A stretch of 64,000 nt of DNA from Excoecaria cochinchinensis (lineage: Eukaryota; Streptophyta; Magnoliopsida; Malpighiales; Euphorbiaceae), in assembly GCA_947683425.1 (NCBI GenBank), contig CANTUQ010000081.1:8614501-8678500 (forward strand), in the 5' to 3' direction. Under the pieces are notes generated by a model. It did no database searches. It was not told the origin of the DNA and was given only the letters and a program-made list of their open reading frames with translations. Below are positions 22,373 to 33,461 of this stretch, one piece after another. The position numbers and the translations under genes were made by a program. Every line of letters starts with the position of its first letter. Within the stretch, counting starts at the first letter, position 1.

Positions 22373-24777
22373 TGTAACACCCCTTACCTATACGTAGAGA
22401 ACTTCACCCTATGAAGAGGATGAAGGTCTCCGTTAGATAAGGGTTGCCACCCACATACGCTCAAACAGAACCAATCATTGCATACCCATTACATATACAA
22501 ATGAATAAATTGAAATTTCATCATTCATCATTGAATAGGCCATAGAGAAAAATATTATGTTTCATTAATATAACAAAAGTGATTTTACACATTCCAAAAA
22601 GGGGTACAAAAAGTGCCTCAGCACAACTGAATAGTTACATATAACTAATATCAAAACAATTTACAATATATTCTTTACATAGTTTCAAAAGTACAAGACT
22701 ATAACACATACAAAAATCTGCTATCCACTAGTCGTGTTGGCCCTGCTGATTTGAAACCCGTTGTTCAACCCTTCAAACCTTCCACACCTGCACGGATAAA
22801 ACACCCGTGCTAAGCGAAAACGCTTAGTTGGGAAGCAAAGATGCACAACGACCACTCAAAGTGGCCTCAACAAATAATCACAAGCAAATGGCACAGTTAA
22901 ATGTTAAGATTTCACAAATTAATTTAAAGCATAACAGCATTATAGTCATATTATTACCAAAATACCATATTCCAGAATTCACGTATAATAACAAATAACA
23001 TTATTGCACCTGCTCTATCAAAACAGTGGATAACGAGTACGCGTAGATACCCGAAGGTATTAACAGTATTCTCATAACACATAGATACCCGAGGGTATCA
23101 AAACAATCTTTTAATTTTTGTTCCAAAAACATTTTCGCTTAGATTCGATAAAAAGGGATCAAGAAGATCCAGTCGGGGGACCTAACCAGGGTCCAAATCA
23201 TACACTAGCTGTAGCAACAGTAACGCTATTAGGCATGCCTAACTATCCACTTATTCGACTCTAGCAGGTAATGTATAAACCAAATCATGTTTCACTTCGC
23301 AATATATATATATAATTTGTCATGCATAATTCATATAACTATAGTCATATAACAATTCATGTAGCAAACCATAGGAAAAAGATAAGAAAAGACATTTAGA
23401 ATTCATTTTTGGAAAATTGGGTACAATAGGAAAACAGGGTAGGATGGGGGTTTCTATCGCACTCGCGACAGAAAAGCATCGGACACGAGTCGTACTGAGG
23501 GACACGACTCGTGTCGGATGTCGCTCCACCCCAGTCGTGCTTCAGAGCACGACATGCTGAGGAAGCTACAGCAGCACGAGTCGTGCTGAAGGAGCACGAG
23601 TCGTGCTTCATCAGCACGTGTCATGCTGATCTTCTCCTGCTGCCATCGCCCTGCTGAGATGCACAACTCGTATGCACAGAAAGGGAGCACGAGTCGGACG
23701 GCCAACACTCCTTCAAGCTGAACACGTGAGAGCTAGAAATCCTCTTCTGTCGCGCTCGCAAGAATGTCGTGCTCACGACAGAAGCGAGATTCCCAGTCCC
23801 CAGCAGAACGTAACCCAGAATTTCCCCTTCAAACCAAAACCAATTTAATCCAAATCACTTCCAATTCCATCTTACCTCAAATTAAGCCTTCTAAACACCA
23901 CAACCAACATCAAACAACATATTTCCACAAATTAATTCGAACATAAATCATCAATTCACAAATCAAGATCTCAAAAATCACAAAACCAGGAAATTGTAAA
24001 GCAAAGTTCAATCAATATCATATTTGATTCAATAATTCAATAATTATGCCACCTAACTCATCAAAACTCAAAACCCATATCATATTTACCAATACAAACT
24101 TATTTACACATCATAAATTCCAGAATTTAATGCATATTTCAAAACCCATACATGAATATCAAATCAAAGCAAATTCCCAAACCTGGAATTAGTGAACCTC
24201 CAATCAAGGGGCTGCAATCCCGCTCGTTACTTCTTGGCCCTTGGATTATTTAGGAGGATTCTCTGAACCACAAAACCCAACAACACCAAACATATTTATA
24301 CCCTAACTCACAATTACAACAACTCTGTTAAGGAAAGAAAGAAGAATTATTACTTATCACTTACCACACCAGCTTAGGCTACCCAAAACTCACTAGAATT
24401 TACAGCAAAAGGAAGAATTCAAGAAGAAATAAAGAAGAAAGGGAAAAGAATGAGCAAAGTAACGGGAAAGGGAAAGAAGAAGAAGAAAGGAAACCAGCTA
24501 AAGTCTCTCTCTCTCTTTTCCCAATACTTATCCTCTCACTTGCCACATGTCACTCTCTCAAGAGGGAAAGCACACCCAACTCTAATCCTCCATAACTTAC
24601 CCAATTCTAGCCTCCTAACATATACTACTCTCATATACATACTTTATACTAAAACATAACCCAATACACACACATAACAACTTAATTCAAATAACATAAC
24701 ACATACTCAACATTAACCACATACACACACACATACTCTTAAGGCTTACTCTACTAGGGTGGTTTCGGGGTGTTACA
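22373..24777 (-). mobile_element. A1 5' LTR
   Basis: 2405 bp, ending at the TSD copy CACCA (24778-24782). It is collinear with the 3' LTR but about 90 bp shorter, with a small deletion near 22705, fewer AGCACGA palindromes (23481-23705) and a shorter polypurine/CTT leader near 24475. Palindromes include GACACGACTCGTGTC at 23501-23515, CAGCACGAGTCGTGCTG at 23572-23588 and AGCACGAGTCGTGCT at 23593-23607. Confidence 0.95.
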
Positions 24778-24782
24778 CACCA
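24778..24782. repeat. A1 target-site duplication, right copy
   Basis: CACCA, identical to 15162-15166. Confidence 0.9.
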
Positions 24783-25759
24783 GACATACCGAACACTCAT
24801 ACAAACAAACTCACTTACCTCATCACTGTTAAGCCTTCAAAATGTACTCATAAACATGATTAACATATGTTTCTTACGCTATCATAAGATTATCACAATC
24901 ATGTACCAACCCAGAAATTCATCTTCATCACATACTCATATATATCAAGAACACATGTAACCATCATTATAGCACTAGCATTAGAACCCAATTTCACTAC
25001 CTCACTAACTCATGCATAAACATAAACAAATTACTCAAATTTCTAGGAATCAACACAACATACAAACTTGATCCAAATAAGAAAGCAAACAGACAACACT
25101 CCAACACCACAATCACACACACACACGCTCTCGAACCTCTTGAAGCTCAAACTTCTTCTCTTCAAGAAACCACCTTCTCCTTGCCCTTGTTCTTCTTCTT
25201 GCCACCAACAACTTGCACAAACAAACCCAGAAATTCTTAATCCAAAACCCTGTATTCCAAAATCAAAAACAAAACCAGAAAGAGATGAAGATCAAAGCAC
25301 ATACAAGTCCAAACCAACTCTTACCTCTTCTGCAATCAGCTCTAACTCAGAGAAATCCAACTTAAGCTGGAAGGAATCACACAAGGAAAGAGTGGAGAGC
25401 AGAAAATTGAGGGAAAAGAAAGAGAGGGAGAGAACAAAAAGGAGGAAGAGAGGAGAGCGTAGCTTCCATGGGAAGCCACCAAATTCTAAATTCCCCTCTC
25501 TCTTCTCTTCACTTCCCTTTCTTTTCCTCATTAATTGCGCTCAACTACCATGCCATGTATCACTCTCCAAGAGTCACAAGTGTTAAAATCTTGACTAACT
25601 CTTCATCAATGCACCATATACAACACACACTAGATAGACTCTTCATTAAACACTTTAGTCCTTGATTATCCAAAATCCTACATGCGTAAATTACCGAAAT
25701 ACCCTTATTTTCCCGACTTAGCATGCAAATTCCGATTAGGCCCTTTTTGGGTTGTTACA
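24783..25759 (-). mobile_element. A2 LTR, right part (minus orientation)
   Basis: Continuation of the LTR split by A1. It contains a purine-rich leader near 25390-25460 (minus-strand CTT-rich) and ends on the minus strand with TGTAACAACCC at 25759, the LTR start. Together with 14016-15166 this gives an LTR of about 2.1 kb. Reading frames here lie in low-complexity DNA and are not convincing genes. Confidence 0.75.
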
Positions 25760-25880
25760 TACTCACAAAGTGAGACACATCTCGCTTTATTCCTGGTCAC
25801 CAGTAATGCATCTTCAAATCTTGATACATCTTGTTACCCCTTGGGTGCATAGCATAACTACTGTGGTGTGCTTCTGTCCA
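25760..25880 (-). pseudogene. A2 integrase N-terminal fragment
   Basis: The minus strand encodes the region just before and including the integrase zinc finger (AMHPRGNKMYQDLK and a PGIKRDVSHFVS-like stretch) before it meets the LTR start at 25759. It abuts RNase H-proximal RT coding at about 25880, so the RNase H domain and the whole integrase core and C-terminus are deleted. Confidence 0.75.
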
Positions 25881-26799
25881 GATACTTTTCTGTCCACTCA
25901 AATTTCATCTTCTTCTGCAATAGACGTGTTAAAGGTGCTGCAATGAGGGAAAAACCTTTAGCAAACCTTTTGTTGTAGCCTGCTAAACCCAAGAAACTTC
26001 TAATTTCAGTGACATTCTTGGTCATTCTCCACTGCAACATAGCTTCAATCTTCTTCTGATCCACTTTAATACCTTCTGCTGACACTACATGGCCAAGGAA
26101 GGACACTTCATTCAACCAGAAATCACACTTGTTGAACTTGGCATACGGCTTCCTATCTTTGAGAGTCTGCAAAATAATTCTCAAATGCTTGTCATGCTCT
26201 TCTGGAGTCTCTGAATACACCAGGATGTCATCAATAAAGACCACTACAAACTGACCTAAATATGGGTGGAAGATCCTATTCATGAGGTCCATAAAAGTAG
26301 CTGGTGCATTCGTGAGTCCAAAAGGCATCACTAAGAACTCATAATGTGCATATCTGGTGCGAAAAGCTGTCTTGGGCACATCTGCTTCTTTAATTTTTAA
26401 CTGATGGTAGCCCGATCTCAAGTCAATCTTAGAAAACACACATGTACCCTTCAATTGATCAAACAAATCTTCAATGCATGGCAATAGATATTTATTCTTG
26501 ATTGTTAATTTATTCAGCTGCCTGTAATCAATACACAATCGAAGAGTTCCATCTTTCTTTTTCACGAACAACACTGGAGCTCCCCATTGCGATACACTAA
26601 GCCTTATAAAGCCTTTCTCAAGCAATTCTTGTAGCTGAATCTTCAATTCTTTTAACTCTACTGGCGACATTCTATATGGAGCAATGGAAACTGGTGCAGT
26701 TCCTAGGGCTACATCAATGGAGAATTCAATCTCTCGATCAGGTGGCAAGCCTGAAAGGTCTTCTGGAAATACATCGGGGAACTCACACACTATAGGCAC
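25858..26799 (-). pseudogene. A2 reverse transcriptase (fragment)
   Basis: Minus-strand RT of a third chromovirus subfamily, open for about 310 residues: DREIEFSIDVALG, the fingers VELKELK and WGAPVLFVKKKDGTLRLCIDYRQLN, MPFGLTNAPATF, the catalytic FIDDILVYS, thumb and connection to EWTEKY. It then jumps to integrase-proximal sequence, so RNase H is missing. The RT catalytic residues look intact. The upstream segment to 27060 (protease-RT linker) has stops. Confidence 0.9.
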
Positions 26800-27059
26800 G
26801 TCTGATAGATTAGGCGTCCCCTTCTTTGCTTACACTGCATAGCATAAATATGCCTCACAACCTTTTATTATCAACCGCTTTGCTGCAGTGGCTGAGATGA
26901 CCTCAGATAGATAGTCTGGTCTTTGGCCCACCACTGTTACCTCTCGATCATCTGAAGTCTTAATGGTCACTCTCTTTCATTTACAGTCAACCATCACATG
27001 ATGAGTGGCTAACCAATCCATTCCCAATATGACATCAAACTCTTTGAAGGGTAATTCAA

Positions 27060-27467
27060 TCAGATTGGCGGGGAAAACACAGTTCTGTACACTGGTAGGA
27101 TAATTTCTATACACTTATTCACTATTACACTGTGACCCAATGGGTTGCTCACTAGGATATCATGATCTAGGGTAGAACTATTTAACCCATTTCCCCATGC
27201 AATATCTGTGCTGATATATGAATGTGTGGACCTAGGATCTATAAGTGCATACACTGAATCAGAAAATATGGAAAATTTACCTACAATCACATCTGGAGCA
27301 TCCTCCTGATCACTGGCCCTCACTGCATAAGCTCGACCCAAAGGGCAACTCTGTCCCTGAGATGGTGGTGGAGATATGGCTGTAGTGTGGGAGGTTGTCC
27401 CCCTGTCTCTCCCTCTAGGTGCTGAAGAACCTACTCCTGCTGCTGGGGAGGTCACTGACTGTGGCAC
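27060..27467 (-). pseudogene. A2 protease (pseudogene)
   Basis: Aspartic protease region with YALIDPRSTHSY. The catalytic Asp is present, but the invariant Gly of the D-x-G motif is Arg, which would be expected to inactivate it. Upstream, near 27530-27480, lies a zinc knuckle CFKCGSKEHRVKDY whose last Cys is Tyr. Confidence 0.85.
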
Positions 27468-28548
27468 TGCATCTGGGTAATCTTTGACTCTATGTTCCTT
27501 TGACCCACACTTAAAACATGCACATGACAGGTATCTACACTCGCTTAGGTGCGACCTACCACAATGGTCACACTGCTGGGATACTCCTCTACCTCTGCGT
27601 CAGGGTGCACTCCCCACAGAAGATGCTGGGACATTATTGCCGGTCGGTTTCTTCTGACTGCGAGCCGGTGCTGCAGATCCCCTACTCTGGGATGGTGGCC
27701 CTCTAGATCTCGTACTCTAGCTTCCTGCTCCACTGGACTGGCCTGGTTTCCTTTTCTGTTGAAACCGTGCCTGTCTCTCTTCCTCATCCATCTGGGATGC
27801 TTCCACTTTAATAGCTGCAGCAACCAAAGATCTCAAGTTTGGATGATTCTGGCCACTGACTATTTGTTTGATTTTATTGTGAAGGCCACGCTCAAACCTC
27901 TCCATCAATCTAGGCCTAGTCCTCAGTACATCCTCAAGATAGCCACTCAATCTTTCAAACTCTCTTTCATATTCCACCACTGTTCTGTTGCCCTACTTCA
28001 ATCTCCAAAAGGCATCTTGCATTGCAGCTTTGTATTCAGCACCAATATACTTCTTTTCAAATTGATCGATGAAAAACTCCCAATTCAACTAGTCATCCGG
28101 AGTATGTTTTTTTCATTGAGTCCCACCAAAAGTAGGCTGGACCCTTGAGTAAAGCCACTGTGCCTTCAAACTTTTCTTCTAGAGTGCTATTGAGAATCTC
28201 GATGAATCTCTTAAACAGCCACTCTTCTACTTGTTCAGAAGTCATTGATTTTCTACCAAAGAAGTCCTCAGCTCCCATCTTTTTGAGCTGCTCTAAAATT
28301 GGATTTCTTTGTACTAGAGCTGCTGGCGACACTGGTACTGGCTGTTGTGGCTGTTGTTGTTGATGTTGTTCCATCTCAATATGGATTCGGTGTCTAATGT
28401 AGTTCGCCATCATGGTCAAAAACTCGGGTTGAGGTGGGGGAGGTGGCACAGAAGATGTCGATCGCTGTCGTGGAGTCTCAGCTTTACCTACACTAGCCGA
28501 GGCTCCACTCTCACCATCCCCAACACTATAGCTTCGATGAGACGCCAT
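27468..28548 (-). pseudogene. A2 gag (pseudogene)
   Basis: The start ATG is at 28548 (MASHRSYSVGDGESG). A proline/glutamine-rich N-terminus is followed by the gag core: GAEDFFGRKSMTSEQVEEWL, ALLKGPAYFWWDSM, then after frameshifts near 28090-27980 YEREFERLSGYL and MERFERGLHNKIKQ (27980-27717). The C-terminal knuckle is described with the protease. The N-terminal Q/P-rich tract distinguishes this subfamily from A1 and C1. Confidence 0.85.
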
Positions 28549-28611
28549 TTGATCACTATAACAAGGAGCAAGCATACATCAGTACTATAACAAAATATTC
28601 ACTTCCATTGG
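28549..28611. other. A2 leader remnant without a PBS
   Basis: The A2 5' LTR and PBS should follow the gag start. Instead, about 60 bp of leader run into a Tat LTR start at 28612. Confidence 0.6.
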
Positions 28612-28788
28612 TGTAGACACCGGGTCCCGAGTAGCCTTGATCAGGATTACCCGATGATGAAATTTAGCTATGCCGGCTTATAGGGAAAAGATTGGAGTTC
28701 GGAAGTGATTTTTCCTTGTCTTTTCGATGAGCCAAAAGTGTATTTTAAAAATATTTTTAAAATATTTTTTAAAATTATTTTGGAGATG
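28612..28788 (+). mobile_element. Tat LTR start fragment
   Basis: TGTAGACACCGGGTC followed by a GATTACCCGATGA-like stretch matches the first about 60 bases of the B2 LTR (41106). The similarity fades into AT-rich DNA with TAAAATATTT repeats near 28745-28780, where chromovirus LTR C0 begins. Confidence 0.7.
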
Positions 28789-29707
28789 GTACCTTATCTT
28801 GCATTCTGTTTTGAAGACCCCAGTATGTCACGGTAACAACCAAATTGGTTATGACCGTGAGGTATGCTGTTTTGGCAAGTCATCCTTATTTATATTGGTT
28901 TGTTAATTGTGTGACTTTTAACCATGCTTAGGCTATTTTATATGAGCATGATATCAAGGTTTTATGGAGCTAATATACTAGTAAATATGATGGTTAAAGA
29001 ATGCAAATACTTGTTGGGTAATGATTTAATTACAAGTTATCCAAGAGTTATAAGGTGTATAAAAGAATAATGTGAATCTGTTAGTACTTTTTAAATATGC
29101 GAAGTGAAGAATTTGGTGTTGGTTTGTGTATGTGTTAGTGGAATTAATAACTATGAAGCCAATAATGAAAGTAATCAACTTTAGCCTGCGAGTCAAGTAG
29201 TGGATAGATAGGCATGCCTATAAGGTCAAGTGCTGCAGCCCAATGTGTCCGATTCCTTTGGAATCATAATGCGAAATAAATCTTTGCTGGAATTTTAATG
29301 TGGAATAGTAATCTTATTGAGTTACTGTACCTTAGGGTACAAATGTGCATATGTGTATCCACAGATACAGTGAAATTATAGTACCTCAGGGGTACCAATG
29401 TGATACCCGTTATCCGCATCTTTGAACTGCAAGCAAACCTAAACATAAAAGATAAAGATAATATTAATGGTTAAGTTGGTTTGTGAATGCTTTGTATTTG
29501 ACAAATCTCTGCCAACCTATGTACGCTTTTCAGACATGTGATAAAGTGGTTGTATATGCCAATTAATGCATGCTTTAGGAAAATATCAATAAATGACAAT
29601 GCTATGAGTGAAATGATATAATGTTTTAGACTTGTAGGTCTAAGCATGATCCTAGTATGATGCATGTTTAATATTAATGCTATGTTTGAGTCTATATGTT
29701 ATATATG
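28789..29707 (+). mobile_element. C0: chromovirus LTR, left part
   Basis: Plus-oriented LTR DNA of the C type. It has one CACGGT-ACAACCA/TGGTT-TGACCGTG palindrome (28828-28860), AGGCATGCCT near 29211 and TACCTCAGGGGTACC-like repeats near 29380. It continues at 40110 after the C1 insertion, whose TSD is ATATG at 29703-29707. The start and promoter are missing. Confidence 0.75.
29703..29707. repeat. C1 target-site duplication, left copy
   Basis: ATATG precedes TGTAACACCCC at 29708 and is repeated at 40110-40114. Confidence 0.9.
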
Positions 29708-32318
29708 TGTAACACCCCTTACCCGTACTTAGGCGATCCCATCCGATAAGGAGTGAGATGCCGTAAGAGTAGAGGTGCGACCACACAGATACAGAATATA
29801 CATACATCCATACATAAACATACATACCAAAATATAGGGTAAATTAAAACTTTGCGGAACCAATCATGAAATAAGCTGATCATGCATTAATATAAAGGAA
29901 ATCATTACATTAATGTTTGATCAACCCAAAGATACAAAAGATAATTAGATAACAAAAATTATACATATACATATGCGAAAACTATTACAAAAATTAACAT
30001 CAGAGAGAGTTCTATATAAAAAGAATCGACAAAATACAAAATTAGGTCCTACACTAAAGACCCAGCTGTGTTGACGCCGATGGCTACGACTCTCCCTAGC
30101 AAACTCCTTCCGCACCTGCACGGGTAAACACACCGTGCTAAGCGATAAACGCTTAGTGGGGAAACACACATATAGTATAAGGACAACCATTCACAATGGT
30201 CGTCAAGGCAAACACATACAGATGGAATACTCAGAAATACGCATTAAACAAGAGTATAAACATATGAACATGTAAACATATAAAGTCATACCTTCGATAA
30301 AATACCACTGCCTTCATAACATCTCATAAATAAGCATATTCGGATAATAAAAATCCATACTTAATGAAGCAATTCAAAAAGACAGAGTGCCTGCTGACTC
30401 AAAGTAGTGGATAACGAGTGAACAAATAGTACTTTATGGGTACGAGCCGATCACAAATAGTACCTTACGGGTACAAATCGAGAAACCAATTTTTTTCTTT
30501 TAATTTCCACAAAACATTTTCAATAGGGACCTTAAATAAGATCCGAACACAAAGGGGGTTTGCGAGGAACCAAGTGGGGACCTAATCAGGGTCCAAACGG
30601 AACAAAGGGCTGCAGCTAAGAGACTCTATTAGGCATGCCTAACTATCCACTAGACTGACTCTTGCAGGCTAAAATCATACAAATAACGTCCAAATTTTAA
30701 TTATAACAAAAATAATTCATATACTTTAAATAGAACAGTACATGCACAAATATGGCTCATAATAAGTGACATTGAATGCTAAAATCAATAGTGTAACATT
30801 TCAAAAACGTGAGAAGAAAACAGGATTTTATTGCAAAAATAGGGTGGGTCACAATCACAACCAAATTGGTTGTCACCGTGACATACCAAAGCTCTCGGCA
30901 GAATGCTGATAAGGGTTACCTCACGGTCACAACCAGACTGGTTGTCACCGTGACGTACCAAGAAAATCAACAGAACCCAAAAGCTGGACTTCTCACGGTC
31001 ACAACCAAAATGGTTGTCGCCGTGACATGTCCCTAACCCAAAACAGAATTGAAGTTCTGGGTACCTCACGGTCACAACCAAAATGGTTGTCACCGTAACG
31101 TACCAAAGAAGTCCAATAGAAGCAAAAGTTTGGGTACCTCACGGTCACAACCAAAATGATTGTCACCATGACGTACCCAAAACCCAGAACATAAGCAAAA
31201 TCTGGGCACCTCACGGTCACAACCAAAATGGTTGTCACCGTGACCCATGCCCAGATTCCACACTGTCGAGCCAAAACACCAGATTTCAAGCCAAAATCCC
31301 ACAACTCTCACATCCAAAAACATATCCTCAATCCAATAACAATATTAAACCAATCAATCATCAATATATCATGCCATAACCAAAACCTACTCATGAATTC
31401 AAAGAACCATATCAATTTACCTAATCCATTGCATCACTATTCACATCACATATCCATCAATCTCATAAATGATTCCAAGATTCAATATTAAGGTTTAGTA
31501 GACAAAGAGAACTAAAACCATAACATAAGAATTAATAAGAGCATCAAGAACATCAAAATTTCCAGAATTTTATTCAATTAACAAATATTATCAAAACATA
31601 ACAAAAAATTCCCAAACCTCAAAATTAGAAGCTCTATCACTTGGTTCCACTAGATCCAGCAACTTCCTTGCCTTTAGGATCTCTTGGAGGCTCAACTAAG
31701 CAAGAAACCACAAAAATACACAAACTCAAAACCCTAACTTTAAACTCAAAACCAAAAAAATACAAAGAAGAAGAAGAAGAACATGAATCAAAGCAAGACA
31801 AAGACATAACTTACCAAATTAGAAGTAAGAGTGACCAATCCCCACCACACAAGCTTGGACCAAGGAAATGTTGGCTAAAGGAAATGAAGAAGAAGAAGAA
31901 GAAGAAGGAAGAAGAAGAGGGAACGGGAAAATAGAACCCAAATTCTAAGTTTACCCCTTTTCTTCTTTCTCTTTTTTTTCTTACCCTCCACTTGTCACAA
32001 TCTTGGTGGTGGAAACCACTCACTCACACACTAAATGCACATGTCACACACACACAATGAGACACTCCAATAATGCACCCTACACATGTATGAGCAACAC
32101 ACACAATGCACTCCCATCTAATACACACACTATGATATGCACACATGCATATAATCACAACTCCACTATGCACACCTTAACTCTATGTTCACTCCCACAC
32201 CGGAATAAAACCACAAAACATGCAATATTCTCAAAACGCACTTATCACATGCCAAACACATACAAATACATACTCATATATATGGCTCATTCTACTAGGG
32301 GGCAAACGGGGTGTGACA
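29708..32318 (-). mobile_element. C1 3' LTR
   Basis: 2611 bp, from minus-strand TGTCACACCCC at 32318 to GGGGTGTTACA at 29708. It holds the leader with GAAGAA/CTTCTT runs near 31880-31920, donor-like GGTAAGT near 31815, the six-unit palindrome array, AGGCATGCCT near 30632, CCCTGATTAGGTCCC near 30590, the hairpin 30138-30156 and CCGTGCAG|GT near 30117. Confidence 0.95.
30848..31243. repeat. C1 3' LTR: six large palindromes at 72-73 bp spacing
   Basis: Each unit is about 33 nt with arms TCACGGTCACAACCA and TGGTTGTCACCGTGA around a short centre. Starts are near 30848, 30921, 30993, 31066, 31139 and 31211. The spacers between units differ in sequence, so palindromes are better conserved than spacers. 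Several changes are one-sided (for example 'GTAAC' in unit 4 and 'CATGAC' in unit 5). Confidence 0.92.
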
Positions 32319-32331
32319 ACTCTCCCCTACT
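32319..32331 (-). other. C1 polypurine tract
   Basis: Minus-strand GTAGGGGAGAGT directly upstream of the 3' LTR. Confidence 0.85.
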
Positions 32332-33461
32332 AACAATAATTTCGACCTCGAAATTCTCACCTGAACTGAACAACTGCGGGTACTGAGCTCTCATCGACTC
32401 CTCTGGTTCCCATGTTGCTTCTTCGACTCCGTGATGATTCTATAAATCCTTGACCAAAGGAATCTGCTTACTTCGTAACTGCCTCACTTCTCGAGCTAGG
32501 ATAGCTTTAGGTTCCTCATCGTAAGAGAAATCAGGCTTAACTTGAACCTCTTGAACCGACAAAACATGGGAAGGATCCGACCTATACCTACGAAGCATAG
32601 AAACATGAAACACATCATGCAACTTGGACAACTCTATCGGTAAAGCCAATCTATAGGCTACCGGACCAACTCTTGCCAGCACCTCATACGGACCAATGAA
32701 ATGAGGACTAAGTTTTCCCTTCTTTCCAAACCTAAGCACTTTTCTCCTAGGAGAAACTTTCAGGAAAACCTTGTCTCTGACTTCAAATTGCACATCCTTT
32801 CTCTTCAAGTTGGCATAAGATTCTGTCTATCCTTGGCCACTTTCAAATTCTGCTGCACAACTTTGATCTTCTCTTCTGTATCCCTTACCAAATCTGGCCC
32901 AATCACTGACCTCTCAGATAACTCTGTTCAACAAACTGGAGTCCTACACTGATGTCCATACAAAGCCTCATAAGGAGCCATACCGATACTGGACTGATAG
33001 CTATTGTTGTAAGCAAACTCCATAAGTGATACATACTTGTCCCAACTACCCGGAAAGTCCAAAACACAAGCTCTTAACATATCCTCTAAGATCTGAATTA
33101 ATCGCTCGGACTGACCGTCTGTCTGAGGATGAAATGCTGTACTGAAGTTCAACTTGGTGCCCAAAGCTCACTGCAACTCCTTCCAAAACTTAGATGTGAA
33201 CTTTGGGTCCCGATCTAAAACTATGGACAAAGGCACTCCATGCAATCGAACTATCTCATCCACATAGATACTGGCTAATCTATCCATCTGGTAATCCATC
33301 CTAACCGGCAAGAAGTGAGCGGACTTTGTGAGTCGATCCACAATAACCGAAATAGAATCATGCTTTTTCTGAGTCAAGGGCAACCCGGAAACAAAATCCA
33401 TAGCAATATCATCCCACTTCCACTCGAGAACGGATAAAGGCGTGAGCAATCCTGAAGGAAC
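32319..33461 (-). pseudogene. C1 integrase core and chromodomain (pseudogene)
   Basis: The core has DDIAMDFVSGLP (Asp), SIVLDRDPKF (Asp) and DGQSERLIQ (Glu), all three catalytic residues present. Stops lie at 33462-33464 (TAA, before the core), 33165-33167 (TGA) and near 32926, with a frameshift near 32815 and TAG at 32440-32442, where A1 has Trp. The C-terminal domain (FHVSMLRRY, REVRQLRSKQIPLVK) leads into a chromodomain-like stretch (HHGVEEATWEPEESM types) near 32435-32385. Its LTR begins TGTCAC rather than TGTAAC, so the LTR-borne stop codon seen in A1 is lost. Confidence 0.9.

Larger units (their letters stand above)
15167..24777 (-). mobile_element. A1: full-length Tekay-type chromovirus
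   Basis: 9.6 kb element with both LTRs (22373-24777 is 5', 15167-17661 is 3'), a PBS, gag-protease, RT-RNase H, chromodomain integrase, a PPT and a 5-bp TSD. The two LTRs differ by point changes and indels, including a different number of palindromes, so insertion is not recent. All coding domains carry stops or frameshifts. It is inserted in the A2 LTR. Confidence 0.95.

Noticed and set aside
24450..25586. Small ORFs rich in Lys/Glu/Ser or Pro/His
   Set aside because: They lie in purine-rich or CA-rich low-complexity LTR DNA, are not conserved in reading frame between LTR copies, and show no domain.
28612..28788. Full Tat LTR
   Set aside because: Only about the first 60-170 bases resemble the B2 LTR start before AT-rich and chromovirus LTR DNA; it is a fragment.
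30848..31243. CRISPR-like array (regular repeats with spacers)
   Set aside because: Repeats are long palindromes inside a plant LTR, spacers are related between the two LTRs, and there are no cas genes. It is an LTR feature.
31083..31491. ORFs with repeated VTVTYQ or GDNHFGCDRE peptides
   Set aside because: These are translations of the palindromic LTR array on either strand; stops and frame differ in the partner LTR.
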